Part shown: piece by piece, positions 27,297 to 36,890 of the stretch
How the letters are laid out: each line of letters begins with the position of its first letter
Position numbering within the stretch: the first letter of the stretch is position 1
Assembly: GCF_002154335.2 (NCBI RefSeq)
Contig: NZ_MTPX02000019.1
Span: 1 to 64,000 of the forward strand
Direction of reading: 5' to 3'
Length of the DNA stretch: 64,000 nucleotides
DNA from: Actinomyces ruminis
GTDB taxonomy: Bacteria; Actinomycetota; Actinomycetes; Actinomycetales; Actinomycetaceae
Made by a program: the position numbers and the translations under genes
The notes under the pieces: model-generated
Databases searched by the model: none
What the model saw: the letters and a program-made list of their open reading frames with translations, nothing else
Told to the model about the DNA's origin: nothing

Positions 27297-28304
27297 GTGC
27301 CAACACCCAAGATCGTGTTATCCGTCGTGGACGAGCATCGCAAGAACTTCTTCACACCCGATGCGATCGCCCGCTTGGGTTCGCTCGGTCGGCTCTGCCT
27401 CGATCCCGACCCCAGAAACCACGCCACACCGCGGTCACGCGCGGCGCTTGCCGACGCCGAAGTCCTCATCACGGGCTGGGAGACCGGACGGCTTGACGGT
27501 CTATTGGATACCATGCCCGACCTAAAGCTGCTGGTCCACTCCGGTGGATCCGTGCGCGACGTCGTCGGACCCCAACTGTTCGACCGCGGCATACGCATGT
27601 CATCTCAGACTCGACTCAACGCCGAGCCGGTAGCCGAGTACACGCTAGCCATGATCATACTGGCGGCGAAGGACGTCTTTGCCACTCGACGTGCTTACAC
27701 GGAGCTCCGGGACAAGCCGGATGGATTCTGGGACGCCTTCCCAAACATCGGACTGTACGGCTCGACCATCGGGCTGATCGGGCTGTCGCGCATCTCACGA
27801 CTAGTCATTGAACACCTTCGCCCATTCCACTGCGTCATCAAGGTCCACTCCAACCATTTAACTGGTGCGGAGGCGAAGTCACTCGGCGTTGAGCCCACCA
27901 CGCTAGAAGACCTGTTGCGTACCAGCGACGTCGTATCGCTGCACTCCGCATCAACACCGCGCACATATCGCATGCTTGGCGCCAAGCAATTCGCGATGAT
28001 GAAGGACGGCGCCACATTCATAAATACCGCGCGGGGCGCGATCTGCGACCAGGAGGCGTTGATTGCGGAACTCCAGAAGGACCGCATCCGCGCGATAATC
28101 GACGTCACAGATCCGGAGGTGAACGTCCCCGACTCACCGCTGTGGACGTTGCCGAATGTGTTTCTCACGCCGCACGCCGCTGGGTCCATGGGTCGAGAGC
28201 TGCACCGGCTGGGTGACGGCGCCGTCGACGACGTTGCTAACTATCTCAAAGGTGCGCCTGTGGCCGGCGAATTCACCGCAGAGCAGTACGAAACCCGCGC
28301 TTGA
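27297..28304 (+). CDS. D-2-hydroxyacid dehydrogenase family protein
   Basis: A 335-aa NAD-dependent dehydrogenase. Family features: the NAD loop in YGSTIGLIGLSRISRLV (near residue 150), the catalytic Arg region FINTARGAICDQEAL, the Glu region DVTDPEVNVPDSPLWTLPNVFLTPH with the catalytic His, and AEYTLAMIILA. The NAD glycine loop reads GLIGLSRI rather than the usual GxGxxG, a divergent form. GTG at 27297 follows GAGGGG and gives the usual family length; the 24-residue upstream extension was rejected. It may reduce a keto acid from uronate breakdown, an inference. Confidence 0.8.
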   Translation: MPTPKIVLSVVDEHRKNFFTPDAIARLGSLGRLCLDPDPRNHATPRSRAALADAEVLITGWETGRLDGLLDTMPDLKLLVHSGGSVRDVVGPQLFDRGIRMSSQTRLNAEPVAEYTLAMIILAAKDVFATRRAYTELRDKPDGFWDAFPNIGLYGSTIGLIGLSRISRLVIEHLRPFHCVIKVHSNHLTGAEAKSLGVEPTTLEDLLRTSDVVSLHSASTPRTYRMLGAKQFAMMKDGATFINTARGAICDQEALIAELQKDRIRAIIDVTDPEVNVPDSPLWTLPNVFLTPHAAGSMGRELHRLGDGAVDDVANYLKGAPVAGEFTAEQYETRA

Positions 28305-28334
28305 GACTCATCGGTGTGCGCCCGCGTGCCTACG

Positions 28335-29149
28335 TCAACGCCGGTACGACGCACGGTCGGCTACGGGCCGCCGCTCCGCATCGACCGCCTTCGAAGTGAT
28401 TGAGGGTAAGACCATCCAGCGGGCGTTCGCCCACACCAGGTGAAGCAGAAACCCGCTGCCGAGCGCGGCCACCAGAAACGGTTGAGCAATCAACCCAAGG
28501 AGCGTGCCGACCATCACCAGTAGGTTCAGCAGGGAGAGATACCACTTCCTAGCAACCACAACCAGTGCGAGCCGCACCACAGAGACTACATGGGCATGCC
28601 GCACCTCCGTGACCATCACTATGGCAGCCGGCCACGCCGCGAGCACCAGTACTACCGTCATCGCCAGCGCGGGGACAACATAGACACCCACCGCTGTGTT
28701 CGCTGCCCAGACGATGTCAACGCACAGGACCAGTCCTGCGCCGGCCAATGGTGCAGCCGCCAATAGAACGCGCCACCACAGCCTTCGCAGTGCTCGCATG
28801 CACGGACGAATGACCGAGCGGTCTTCATCTGGCTGCCAATACAACAAGTCTGTCGCTGCCGTGTCCGCCCCGGCCCCCGGCTGCCGGCGCAGGATCGAAC
28901 GGCCGAATGCCGGGCAATCCCGAAACGCGGCGAACGCAACCGCTAAGCCCGGTGACGCCAACCAAAGCGCCCCTATCAGAGTGGGAAAGCTACGCAGTGG
29001 AGAAACCGCTCCTAGACACAGCCCAATCAACGGTGCTACGAGCACCGCTACCACCACATTGAGCCGCAGCGTCCCAAACAGGAAGTCGCCGACGTCGCGC
29101 CATATCGCTGTCGACTCCTCCTCGAGCCAACGCGCGCCCGGGGGTTCAT
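28335..29149 (-). CDS. DUF624 (YesL-like) membrane protein (one frameshift)
   Basis: A six-pass membrane protein of about 271 aa. The family N-terminus WRDVGDFLFGTLRLNVVVAVLVAPLIGL is present, but the open frame lacks a good start before GTG 29057. Adding one C to the C5 run at 29140-29144 joins it to an ATG at 29149 that overlaps the TGA of the upstream permease (ATGA), which supports a start there. DUF624/YesL proteins commonly sit in sugar ABC-importer operons with lyases. Their function is unknown; a transporter accessory role is suspected. Confidence 0.7.
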
Positions 29150-30048
29150 CCCTTCATACCTGTCGTCGCTATGCCTTGCACGAAGTACCGCTGGCCGAAC
29201 ACGAACACGACCGCGATCGGCAGAACTGAAAGCACCGAGCCGGTCATAATGGCAGCGTAATCGGCGTTGTACTGACCAATGAACGTCTTCAACCCGAGCT
29301 GGATCGTCCACAAGTCCGGACTGCGCAGGTAAATGAGCGGCCCCATGTAGTCGTTCCAAGTGTTGGTGAAAGTGATGATTGCGAGTGACGCGATTGAGGG
29401 AATAGATAGCGGGAGCATGATTCTGTAGTAAATCTTGTACTCACTGAGGCCATCGATTCGCGCCGCCTCGCTCAACTCCTCCGGAATAGAGTCATAGAAC
29501 TGCTTCATGAGGAACACGCCGAAGGCCCCAAAGGCCTGCAGCAGGATGATCGACAGCCTCGTATCGCTCAGTCCGACAGCCGACAACATCTTGAACTGCG
29601 GGATCATGTACGCCTGCCACGGAACCGAGATGGTTCCAATGTACACGATGAACAGGAAGTCCCTTCCAGGAAAGCGGATCCGGGAGAAGCCGTACGCCGC
29701 AAACGATCCTGTGAACACCTGGAGAAAGGTAACGACAACGGCCAGTAGTACCGTGTTTCCTAACCAGGTGGTCATGTCGGACTTCACCCAGATGTCCGCA
29801 TAGTTGTGCCACTGCCATTCTTCCGGGAACCAGGTAATCGGAGTCGTGAATATCTCGTTGTTCCTCTTGAATGAAGACAGCACCATCCACGCGAAGGGCA
29901 GGAGCACGAATGCCGACAGTGCGAGGAGGAAAACGTCTCGGACGAACCGTCCCAGGTGGTGTTTCGCCGAGCGCCGGGCTCGATGCCGCCTCGCCGCGGA
30001 TGCAGATGTACCATGCCCTAAAGGCATCGCCGTTGCCTCGGTGGACAT
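29146..30048 (-). CDS. Carbohydrate ABC transporter permease (MalG type)
   Basis: A 300-aa permease with six transmembrane segments and the EAA loop ELSEAARIDGLSEYKIYYRIMLPLSIP (residues about 200-226). The N-terminus has a basic stretch before the first membrane segment. It belongs to the second CUT1 importer of the locus, following the MalF-type gene and lipoprotein. Coupled to DUF624 by overlap. Confidence 0.9.
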   Translation of the reverse strand: MSTEATAMPLGHGTSASAARRHRARRSAKHHLGRFVRDVFLLALSAFVLLPFAWMVLSSFKRNNEIFTTPITWFPEEWQWHNYADIWVKSDMTTWLGNTVLLAVVVTFLQVFTGSFAAYGFSRIRFPGRDFLFIVYIGTISVPWQAYMIPQFKMLSAVGLSDTRLSIILLQAFGAFGVFLMKQFYDSIPEELSEAARIDGLSEYKIYYRIMLPLSIPSIASLAIITFTNTWNDYMGPLIYLRSPDLWTIQLGLKTFIGQYNADYAAIMTGSVLSVLPIAVVFVFGQRYFVQGIATTGMKG

Positions 30049-30051
30049 GAT

Positions 30052-30987
30052 TCAGGCCTCCCGCCGACGGTTGTGTACGAACTGTACAACTGTGACCAGC
30101 AGGCAGATCAGGAAGAGCACCAGCGAGATTGCCGACGCATACCCAAAGTCGTTTCGCTCGAAACCCATCCGATAGATGTACTGCGAGAGCACCAGCGTAC
30201 TAGTTCCAGGCCCGCCGTTGGTCATCACCAGAATGAGGTCCAGGACCTTGAACGACCCGATCGTCAGCATGACAGTCACGAAGAAGGTCGTCGGACGCAG
30301 GCACGGCAGGGTCACATTGGTGAAGCGCTGCCACGCATTAGCGCCGTCCACACGCGCGGCCTCGTAGAGTTCTTGCGGCACCGCTTGCAGGCCAGCCAGG
30401 AACAACAGCATGTAATAGCCCATTTCGCGCCACGTACCGACGATGATGACCGCCGGCATCGCCCACGTGGCGGAGGAAGTCCACCCGGGCGCATCGCTTA
30501 TCCCCACGAAGTTTAAGAACTGGTTGATCGGTCCGTTCTCCGGCGCTAGTAGCATGTTCCATACCTGCGCCACCGCGACAATCGACGTGAAGTAGGGAAA
30601 GAAGGCCGCCGAGCGGAAGAAGGCGAGTCCACGCAACTTCTGGTTGAGGAGGATCGCGAGACCCAGCGACAGGGCCAAGGTGAGGGGTATGTGCACGACC
30701 GCGTAATACAAGGTGTTCCAGAGAGCCGTCCAGAACGTCGGGTCTTTCGCAAGTCTTATGAAGTTGTCCAGACCTGTGATCTCAGGATTGCCGAACGCGC
30801 TCCACTTGGTGAACGCGATGTAGAACAGCGCGATCACAGGTATGAGCGTCAGCAACCCGAACCCAAGGAAGTTCGGCAATATGAATGACCACCCGGCAAT
30901 CGTATTGCGCCGTCTCAGCGCCTTGGACGCGACACTGCCTCCCCGGCGTCCACTCAACCGCGGCTCGGTCGCTGCGGCGCCACTCAT
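30052..30987 (-). CDS. Carbohydrate ABC transporter permease (MalF type)
   Basis: A 311-aa permease with six membrane segments and the EAA loop ELYEAARVDGANAWQRFTNVTLPCLRP. The ATG at 30987 (MSGAAATEP) has AAGGAG six nt upstream, which fits better than the alternative Met codons at 31011 and 30993. The stop lies 3 bp before the MalG-type start. It pairs with that permease and the lipoprotein at 31077. Confidence 0.9.
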   Translation of the reverse strand: MSGAAATEPRLSGRRGGSVASKALRRRNTIAGWSFILPNFLGFGLLTLIPVIALFYIAFTKWSAFGNPEITGLDNFIRLAKDPTFWTALWNTLYYAVVHIPLTLALSLGLAILLNQKLRGLAFFRSAAFFPYFTSIVAVAQVWNMLLAPENGPINQFLNFVGISDAPGWTSSATWAMPAVIIVGTWREMGYYMLLFLAGLQAVPQELYEAARVDGANAWQRFTNVTLPCLRPTTFFVTVMLTIGSFKVLDLILVMTNGGPGTSTLVLSQYIYRMGFERNDFGYASAISLVLFLICLLVTVVQFVHNRRREA

Positions 30988-31076
30988 TTGCATCTCCTTC
31001 CACTTAACCACTGAGGCCTGGCAGGCATCGCCTGCCCGGCCGTCCCAGGGGTGACCCCGACGTGCCGGACCTCAAT

Positions 31077-32393
31077 TCAAGCAGTCAGGCCCTGCGCCTT
31101 GATCTCCTCACCGGCCTTTGATAGGGCCTCGTCGACCGCGGTGGTCTCGGTCATGATCTCCGAGTGGGTGTCGTTGAGTATTGTCTGGATGTCATTGACG
31201 GTCTCCGATACGGGATTCTCGGGTCGAGTGTCGTGCGTTGAGAATGCATATTTCGAGAGTTCGTCCTGCGGCATGCCTTCGAGATCGAAGAAGGTCGACT
31301 CGATTGCTTCGGAGAAGTACGCGGGAGTAATACCGATGGCAGCCATTGCCCGCGCACCCTCTTCACCGGTTGCAAACGCGACGAATGCCTTCGCGGCGGA
31401 TGCCTTGTCTCCCTCCAGCGAGGCATTGACCGCCAATGATGTGGGATCGCCAAAGGTGATCGGCTCATCCTCGTGACCGCTTTCGTACTGAGGAATCGGT
31501 GCCAGACCCCACTCGAAGTCGTCTGCGTCCCCCGTGGACTGCTGCTCGAGCAAGGTGGCTATGAACCACGACCCCATGGGCATCATGGCGGCCTTCTGGG
31601 TTCCGAACTGCGCCTGGTAGGTAAGGGACTGAGCCTGCGCGGTGGCAAAGGTCTCGACGTCGCCTGCGTCCTGCATCTCCAGGGCCGTCTCGTAGAATGG
31701 TTTAAGATAGCTATAATCGCCCGACGTCAGATCGGCGTCCGGATATTGGGCAAGCGCGAATCCCTGCACCACCGACTGCCAGGTGTGGTGATACGCGCCC
31801 TTCATCTCTCCGGCCGCGGTGATCTCCGAGGCTGCCCGCTTATAGTCCTCCCAGGTCCAGGAGCCGTCGGGCTCTTCCACACCAGCGTTCGCGAATGCGT
31901 CCTTGTTGTAGAACAAAAGCCACGAGTCCTGCCGGTAGGGTAGAGCAAAGTACTTGCCATCATACCCAAGGTACGTCAAGTCGATGGCTTCGTCCCCGTC
32001 GAATCTCGTCGCCATGTCGGACAGGTCCATCAGCTGCCCGTTAGACATGTAATAGTAATAGCGGAGTAGGTTCTTGATCGGGAACACATCAGGCGCAGAT
32101 CCCGCCGACAGGTCGGTAGTGAGCTGGGTGTCGTAGTCCTGTGCAGAGTACTCCTTCACGGTGATAGTGATGTTGGGGTTCGCTGCGGTGAACGCGTCAG
32201 CCAGCGCCTGGAACTCTGGTGTCGTGTCCAGGCTCCACCCCGCGAAGGTGAGCTCCACCTTGGCATCGGTGCCGACTGTGGCCTTGCTCCCGGACGAACC
32301 GTCGGTGTTTGAGCTTCCGCATGCGCCAAGCGTCGCCAATATGGCGACAGACCCGGCGCCAAGGGCGGCACGTCGTGTGATGAGATGGGACAT
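31077..32393 (-). CDS. Sugar-binding lipoprotein of ABC transporter
   Basis: A 438-aa solute-binding protein. Signal peptide MSHLITRRAALGAGSVAILATLGAC ends in a lipobox, then a Ser/Gly/Thr spacer and a mature domain beginning VELTFAGWSLDTTPEFQALADAF, as in CUT1 sugar-binding proteins. AAGGAGG precedes the ATG at 32393; the roughly 76 extra residues upstream in the frame are not coding. It heads the second importer operon (lipoprotein, MalF, MalG, DUF624). Ligand unknown. Confidence 0.9.
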   Translation of the reverse strand: MSHLITRRAALGAGSVAILATLGACGSSNTDGSSGSKATVGTDAKVELTFAGWSLDTTPEFQALADAFTAANPNITITVKEYSAQDYDTQLTTDLSAGSAPDVFPIKNLLRYYYYMSNGQLMDLSDMATRFDGDEAIDLTYLGYDGKYFALPYRQDSWLLFYNKDAFANAGVEEPDGSWTWEDYKRAASEITAAGEMKGAYHHTWQSVVQGFALAQYPDADLTSGDYSYLKPFYETALEMQDAGDVETFATAQAQSLTYQAQFGTQKAAMMPMGSWFIATLLEQQSTGDADDFEWGLAPIPQYESGHEDEPITFGDPTSLAVNASLEGDKASAAKAFVAFATGEEGARAMAAIGITPAYFSEAIESTFFDLEGMPQDELSKYAFSTHDTRPENPVSETVNDIQTILNDTHSEIMTETTAVDEALSKAGEEIKAQGLTA

Positions 32394-32734
32394 GGGTTTC
32401 CTCCTTATGAGCAGGCGTCGTCTTGTCGGACCGCGGTGAGGTTCTGTACAGCGCCCGCGCGCCTCTTCAACGAGCCGCAGTCGGGTGTCCCACCGTCGGC
32501 GGCGTACGCGAGGCTGCTCGAAGGCGGTATGCATGTCCCGCCACTCCGGAACACACGGGGTGCAGCTGTCACGTCTGACCGATGAGCCCGACGGCCTTCC
32601 GTTCCCAGCATCACTGCACATGTCTTCCTCGTTGAAGGTGCGCCGCCGACCGGCGACAGGACTCAGTCAAGCCGATCACTCTTGTTCTGTCAAGACCTGT
32701 CGCGTTCGAGCATGTTCGTTTTTGATTCATATGC
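32394..32734. other. 341-bp intergenic region upstream of second binding-protein gene
   Basis: This lies between the lipoprotein gene and the 3' end of the DUF2264 gene; both read leftward. A minus-strand TTGACA (complement near 32691-32696) is a candidate -35. GTTCGAGCATGTTCG (near 32705-32719) resembles the ATCGTT/TTCG-type sites of the locus. I see no gene. Confidence 0.4.
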
Positions 32735-34707
32735 TTATGATCGGAGGACAACGCCCGGACACCGCGTGGTTACCAGTCCGTGGCTCGGCCAGGTCACGAC
32801 GGCCACCACATCCTCACCGTCCTCCACCAGCGAATGAAGAGTGGGGACTCGTCCGGCAACCGCCCCCTCACCTCCCGCGAGGCTGATGGCGAATGCGCGC
32901 CATTTGCCGGCTGAAACGGCCACAGTCATGGCCGGTACGGCGGTTAAGCCGGGCAATGGAGAGGCCTCGGCACGCTGGTAGATCACGGGATCGCAGGGAC
33001 CACCATCCACAGCAATTACACGGCAGCTCAGTCCCGGCAGACAGACCGAGGTCTCACGCTCATCGGTGCGAACCTCGGGGCCTTCACCGGTAAGTGCCCA
33101 GCCGCCCACTCGCAGCGCGATGGCCTGTTCGGACGGCCGATCCACACGGACGAGACGCAGTTCCCACTCGGCGTGCACAAGCGAGACGACGGTGATCATT
33201 CCTGCATAACGCGCATGTCCGACGGCTCCGGAGCCGTGTCCCTGTTGGTGCGTGTCCGGCTCCACCCAGTGGCTGCGGGAGCGAGAGGCCGCATATCCGA
33301 CGTCGTCCGCTACGTCCAGGGCGAGGCGCACCATGCCCGCACGATGGCTGCCGTCTCCCGCTGCGTTGAGAAGTGCCGTCGACATCTCCAACGGATTCGT
33401 TTCCGCCTCCACATCCAGGCATGGCGTTGTCACAGTGGAATAGCCGATCCGGGCATACAAAGGGGCGTCCGCCACCGAATCGCCCTCGCAGGCGTGGTCC
33501 GTGCCGTGGTTGATGACACGCACAACGCCGTCGCCGCTCGTCCCAGAGACTATCCACCCGGCGCCTCGATCACGCGCAGCACGTTCCCAGCCTCCACAGG
33601 CAATGGGCACGCCGAGGAGCTCCACACCGGATGCTCTCGGGGTAAGGCAAGGCCGAGGGCACCTTTAGACGCCCAGTATGGAGAGCCGGCTCCGGAGTAT
33701 GACTGGCGCATCGGCTCCCAGGGAGCGAACCAGCCGAGCGTCAACAGGCCACGTTCATCTGGCACACCGTGTCGGCGGAAGTAATCAACAATCGCACTCG
33801 CACCATGCCGCAGGAGCCCCATCTCGATGTTGTCTACTCCGGCTATGGCCCCCGCCCACAGCGGTGCCGCAGCAGCGAAGCGATAGATGAGACTGCGCCC
33901 CTGAAACAAGGGGGCGCCGTCGCCGCCGATGAGGGTGACGAAGTCTTCCAAGTAGCGTTCGAGCCGTTTCACGTCGGTCTGGCCTCGTTCCGCACAGAAG
34001 TCGGATGCCCCCGACATCCGCGCCCACATGACCGGGTACAAGTGCATGGCCCAGCCGCCGTAGTAGTCAAAGCTGCGCTCGGGGCCATCGGAGAACCAGC
34101 CGCGCCCCCGGTAGTATGAGTCGTGCTCAGCGAGATCCGCGCGAATGTCCACTTCCGACCACGGCCCGCCGACCGATCGCAAGAAGGTCTCGACGATTAT
34201 CCTGAACCACAGCCAGTTGCATCGCGGATAGCTGTCGTCTCCCACGACGGGCGCCAACCATGCGATGACGTTCTCCTGCTCGGTCGGCGCCAACCGCTCC
34301 CAAATCAGTGGCCGCGTCATGTCCAGGATGAGCGCAACTGACGCAGCCTCAACCTTGGCCTGCGCACAGTCACGCAACGTGGGCCAGGCCTCCGGGCCCC
34401 CCGGAGTCGTCCCAGACACCAGACCTACCCGATACCAATCCGCGAAACTGTGCGGGTCCCGGCAATCGACATCAGCGGCGGCGCCGCCCGATCCCGCCAG
34501 ACGAAACCCCGCAAGCAGAAAGGTGCGCGCAAAGCCCTCCAAGCCGTCCGAGTCCGGCCCATACGAACTTGTTGGACCGGGAAGCTCGAGGCGTGCGTGT
34601 CCGGGGGTGAAGTACGGTCGCACAGCTAGCAGCAGGGCGTCGGCCCAACGCTCCCATTGCTCTCGCGTCCACTCCGCATCGACACCGTCGCTCATCGCCG
34701 TACCCAT
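32735..34707 (-). CDS. DUF2264 family protein (one frameshift)
   Basis: Two frames form one 657-aa protein of the DUF2264 type: GLEGFARTFLLAGF near residue 50, PRCNWLWFRIIVETFLRS, FDYYGGWAMHLYPVMWA, and LFQGRSLIYRFAAAAPLWAGAIAG, with a beta-rich C-terminal half. Near 33557 the sequence reads CCGGGTGGATAG; one extra G gives PGWIVSGTSGDG and joins the frames. The ATG at 34707 follows GGAGG and is preferred over the Met at 34779. The family has an alpha/alpha-toroid fold resembling heparinase-type enzymes and is found in glycan loci. Enzyme activity is not demonstrated. Confidence 0.75.
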
Positions 34708-34773
34708 GATCGCCTCCATGCGAATCGCGTGCCAACCGCTCAGGTCACCGCGGCCCGAGAGTATCGCCGACAT

Positions 34774-34806
34774 GACCATACACGTTCATTTCTGATCGTT
34801 CTTGAT
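34774..34806. promoter_or_regulatory. Candidate operator between DUF2264 and heparinase genes
   Basis: The divergent region contains CACGTTCATTTCTGATCGTTC near 34783, with direct GTTC copies and a TGATCGTTC core. It resembles the CGATCGTTC motif at 26391 and GATCGTTAACGATC at 18270. The DeoR/LacI-type regulator at 36887 is a candidate binder. Confidence 0.4.
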
Positions 34807-34877
34807 ATCTTTGACTCGACTACCCAACCCGACTGCACCCGTACCACCGCAAAGTAGCGAGACCTCAAGGGGAACTC

Positions 34878-36890
34878 ATGATCAGGCAGGCCGCCCCGCT
34901 CAGTACCATCGGTCCTCTACGCGCGGCCTGGGGATCACGTATCAGCCCCGCGGCGCTCCGAATGAGCCTGTTGCCGCCGTCTGCGGCACTGGACCTCGGA
35001 CTGAGACCCGGATGCCTGAGAACTGAGCAACGAATAGCCCTGAAGGGAATCGTGGCCCCGGCTCTCGCTGCGATCAAGCAGCCCTGGCCCTGGCCACGTC
35101 CGAGCGACTACGCACGCTACTTCATCGACGGCGATCGCACGGATTACGAGGACATGGTCGCTGCACGCCAACGGCGCCTGTCTCGGGCCGTCCTCGCCCT
35201 GCTCGCGCTTGCTCCACCAGACACCGGCCACGACCAGCAGCCGGAGGGATCGGATACCGTCATGAAGCGACTCGTCGCCGAAGTAGCCGACGGCATCCTG
35301 GCCCTGTGCGAACAGTCGACCTGGTGCTGGGCTGCACACGACGATACCTACGTCCGCCACGGCGCGGTCCTACCGACCGTTACCGACCCCTTCGTTGACC
35401 TCGGAGCTGGAGAGGTTGCGGCACAACTCGCCTGGATCGACGCGGTTCTGGGCGAACGCCTTGAGCAGACCTACCCCGGACTCGGTGCGCGAGTCCGTCA
35501 TGAGGTACGGGCTCGCATCATCGACCCCTTTCTCGCACGCCGCGATTGGCACTGGCTGGGTCTGGACGGCGATGTGCACAACTGGAGTCCCTGGATCCAG
35601 GGCAACATCATCGTGGCCGCGCTGCGTCTCATGGATGACGTCGATCTACGCGCGGAGGTCGTCTCCTTGGCCATCGCGGGTCTCGATCGCTACGTCGCAT
35701 CGCTTCCGGACGACGGTGCCATCGACGAGGGCAGCACATATTGGTGGAACGGGGCGGCAAGGCTACTGGAAGTGCTCGAAAGACTTCGCGTGGCGACCGA
35801 AGGCGTACTGGATCCCAGTCGCATCAAACCACTTGCTGCACTCGTCGACTTCCCAGTGGCGATGAGCTTCAGTTCGGACTGGAGCATCTCCTTCGCGGAT
35901 GCTCGCGCCCGTCACACGGCCGACAAGTCATGGCGTACCTTGTTTCACTGGGGTCGCATCGTTGGAAGCCCCGGAGCGGTTGCCCTGGCCACGAGCCATC
36001 GGGGTTCAAGCGCCCTGCCCTGCCCCGTAGAAGCAGGACTTGGCCGGGTCCTAGTTGCACTCGCCGACGAGGATTGGTGTGCGGCCGGCTCTGAACCAGC
36101 AGTTGACTCAGTCACTTCCGAGGGTTCCTTCCTCCCCTCACAGGTCTGGCTGCCAAGTATCCAGGTGAGCGTTGACCGCCCCCGTGCGGGCGACGTGCGG
36201 GGACTGGCGCTCGCTGCGAAAGCCGGAACCAACAACGAACACCACAACCACAACGACGTTGGCTCCTTCCTGGTTGCGCTGGACGGCATCCCCGTAGTCA
36301 TCGACCTCGGTCAACCGACCTACACCGCTCTGTCATTCTCACCCAGGCGATACGAAATATGGACTAACCGGTCCGGTTGGCACTCGGTGCCAGTCATCGC
36401 GTGCCACGAGCAGAGTGCGGGAGCAAGATTCAAGGCGCGCCGCGTCAAGCGAATCCCCGAAACCGGCCAGATCAGCCGAGGCGAAACGCGCGGCCTGGAC
36501 ATGGACCTCGCCGGAGCTTATGCACTTCCCTCTGACGCGACTTGGCACCGCAGCTTACGCCTCCAGCCAGATGGCGACGGTGTAGTCACCCTCGAAGATG
36601 CATGGGATCTGCCATCCACCCCCGAGTTCCAAGCGCAAAGTCTCGAGCGTCTTCTCGTGGTCGGGGATATTGAGGAGCGTCCTGACGCGCTGCTGCTGAC
36701 GCCCGCAGACGGCGGGCGACGCGTTGCGCTCATGTGGAGTGGTGCCCAGGCTCCGAACATTGAGAGGCGTGACATCGAAGACCCGCTGTTGCGCGAATCG
36801 TGGGGAGATCACATCAACCGCATATCCTGGGCGCTGCCCGAAGCTACCGTGCAAGGGGTGTTCTGCCTATCGATCGGAGTCGAGTCATGA
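34878..36890 (+). CDS. Heparinase II/III family protein
   Basis: A 670-aa protein. The N-terminal alpha/alpha-toroid region contains DVHNWSPWIQGNIIVAALRL and STYWWNGAARLLEVLERL. The C-terminal beta-sandwich carries the heparinase II/III signature TNNEHHNHNDVGSFLVALDGIPVVIDLG, with the conserved His/Asn cluster. Lyases of this family eliminate uronic-acid linkages in glycosaminoglycans or alginate. No signal peptide is evident, so cytosolic cleavage of an imported oligosaccharide is likely. It is divergent to DUF2264 and overlaps the regulator gene by ATGA. Confidence 0.8.
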   Translation: MIRQAAPLSTIGPLRAAWGSRISPAALRMSLLPPSAALDLGLRPGCLRTEQRIALKGIVAPALAAIKQPWPWPRPSDYARYFIDGDRTDYEDMVAARQRRLSRAVLALLALAPPDTGHDQQPEGSDTVMKRLVAEVADGILALCEQSTWCWAAHDDTYVRHGAVLPTVTDPFVDLGAGEVAAQLAWIDAVLGERLEQTYPGLGARVRHEVRARIIDPFLARRDWHWLGLDGDVHNWSPWIQGNIIVAALRLMDDVDLRAEVVSLAIAGLDRYVASLPDDGAIDEGSTYWWNGAARLLEVLERLRVATEGVLDPSRIKPLAALVDFPVAMSFSSDWSISFADARARHTADKSWRTLFHWGRIVGSPGAVALATSHRGSSALPCPVEAGLGRVLVALADEDWCAAGSEPAVDSVTSEGSFLPSQVWLPSIQVSVDRPRAGDVRGLALAAKAGTNNEHHNHNDVGSFLVALDGIPVVIDLGQPTYTALSFSPRRYEIWTNRSGWHSVPVIACHEQSAGARFKARRVKRIPETGQISRGETRGLDMDLAGAYALPSDATWHRSLRLQPDGDGVVTLEDAWDLPSTPEFQAQSLERLLVVGDIEERPDALLLTPADGGRRVALMWSGAQAPNIERRDIEDPLLRESWGDHINRISWALPEATVQGVFCLSIGVES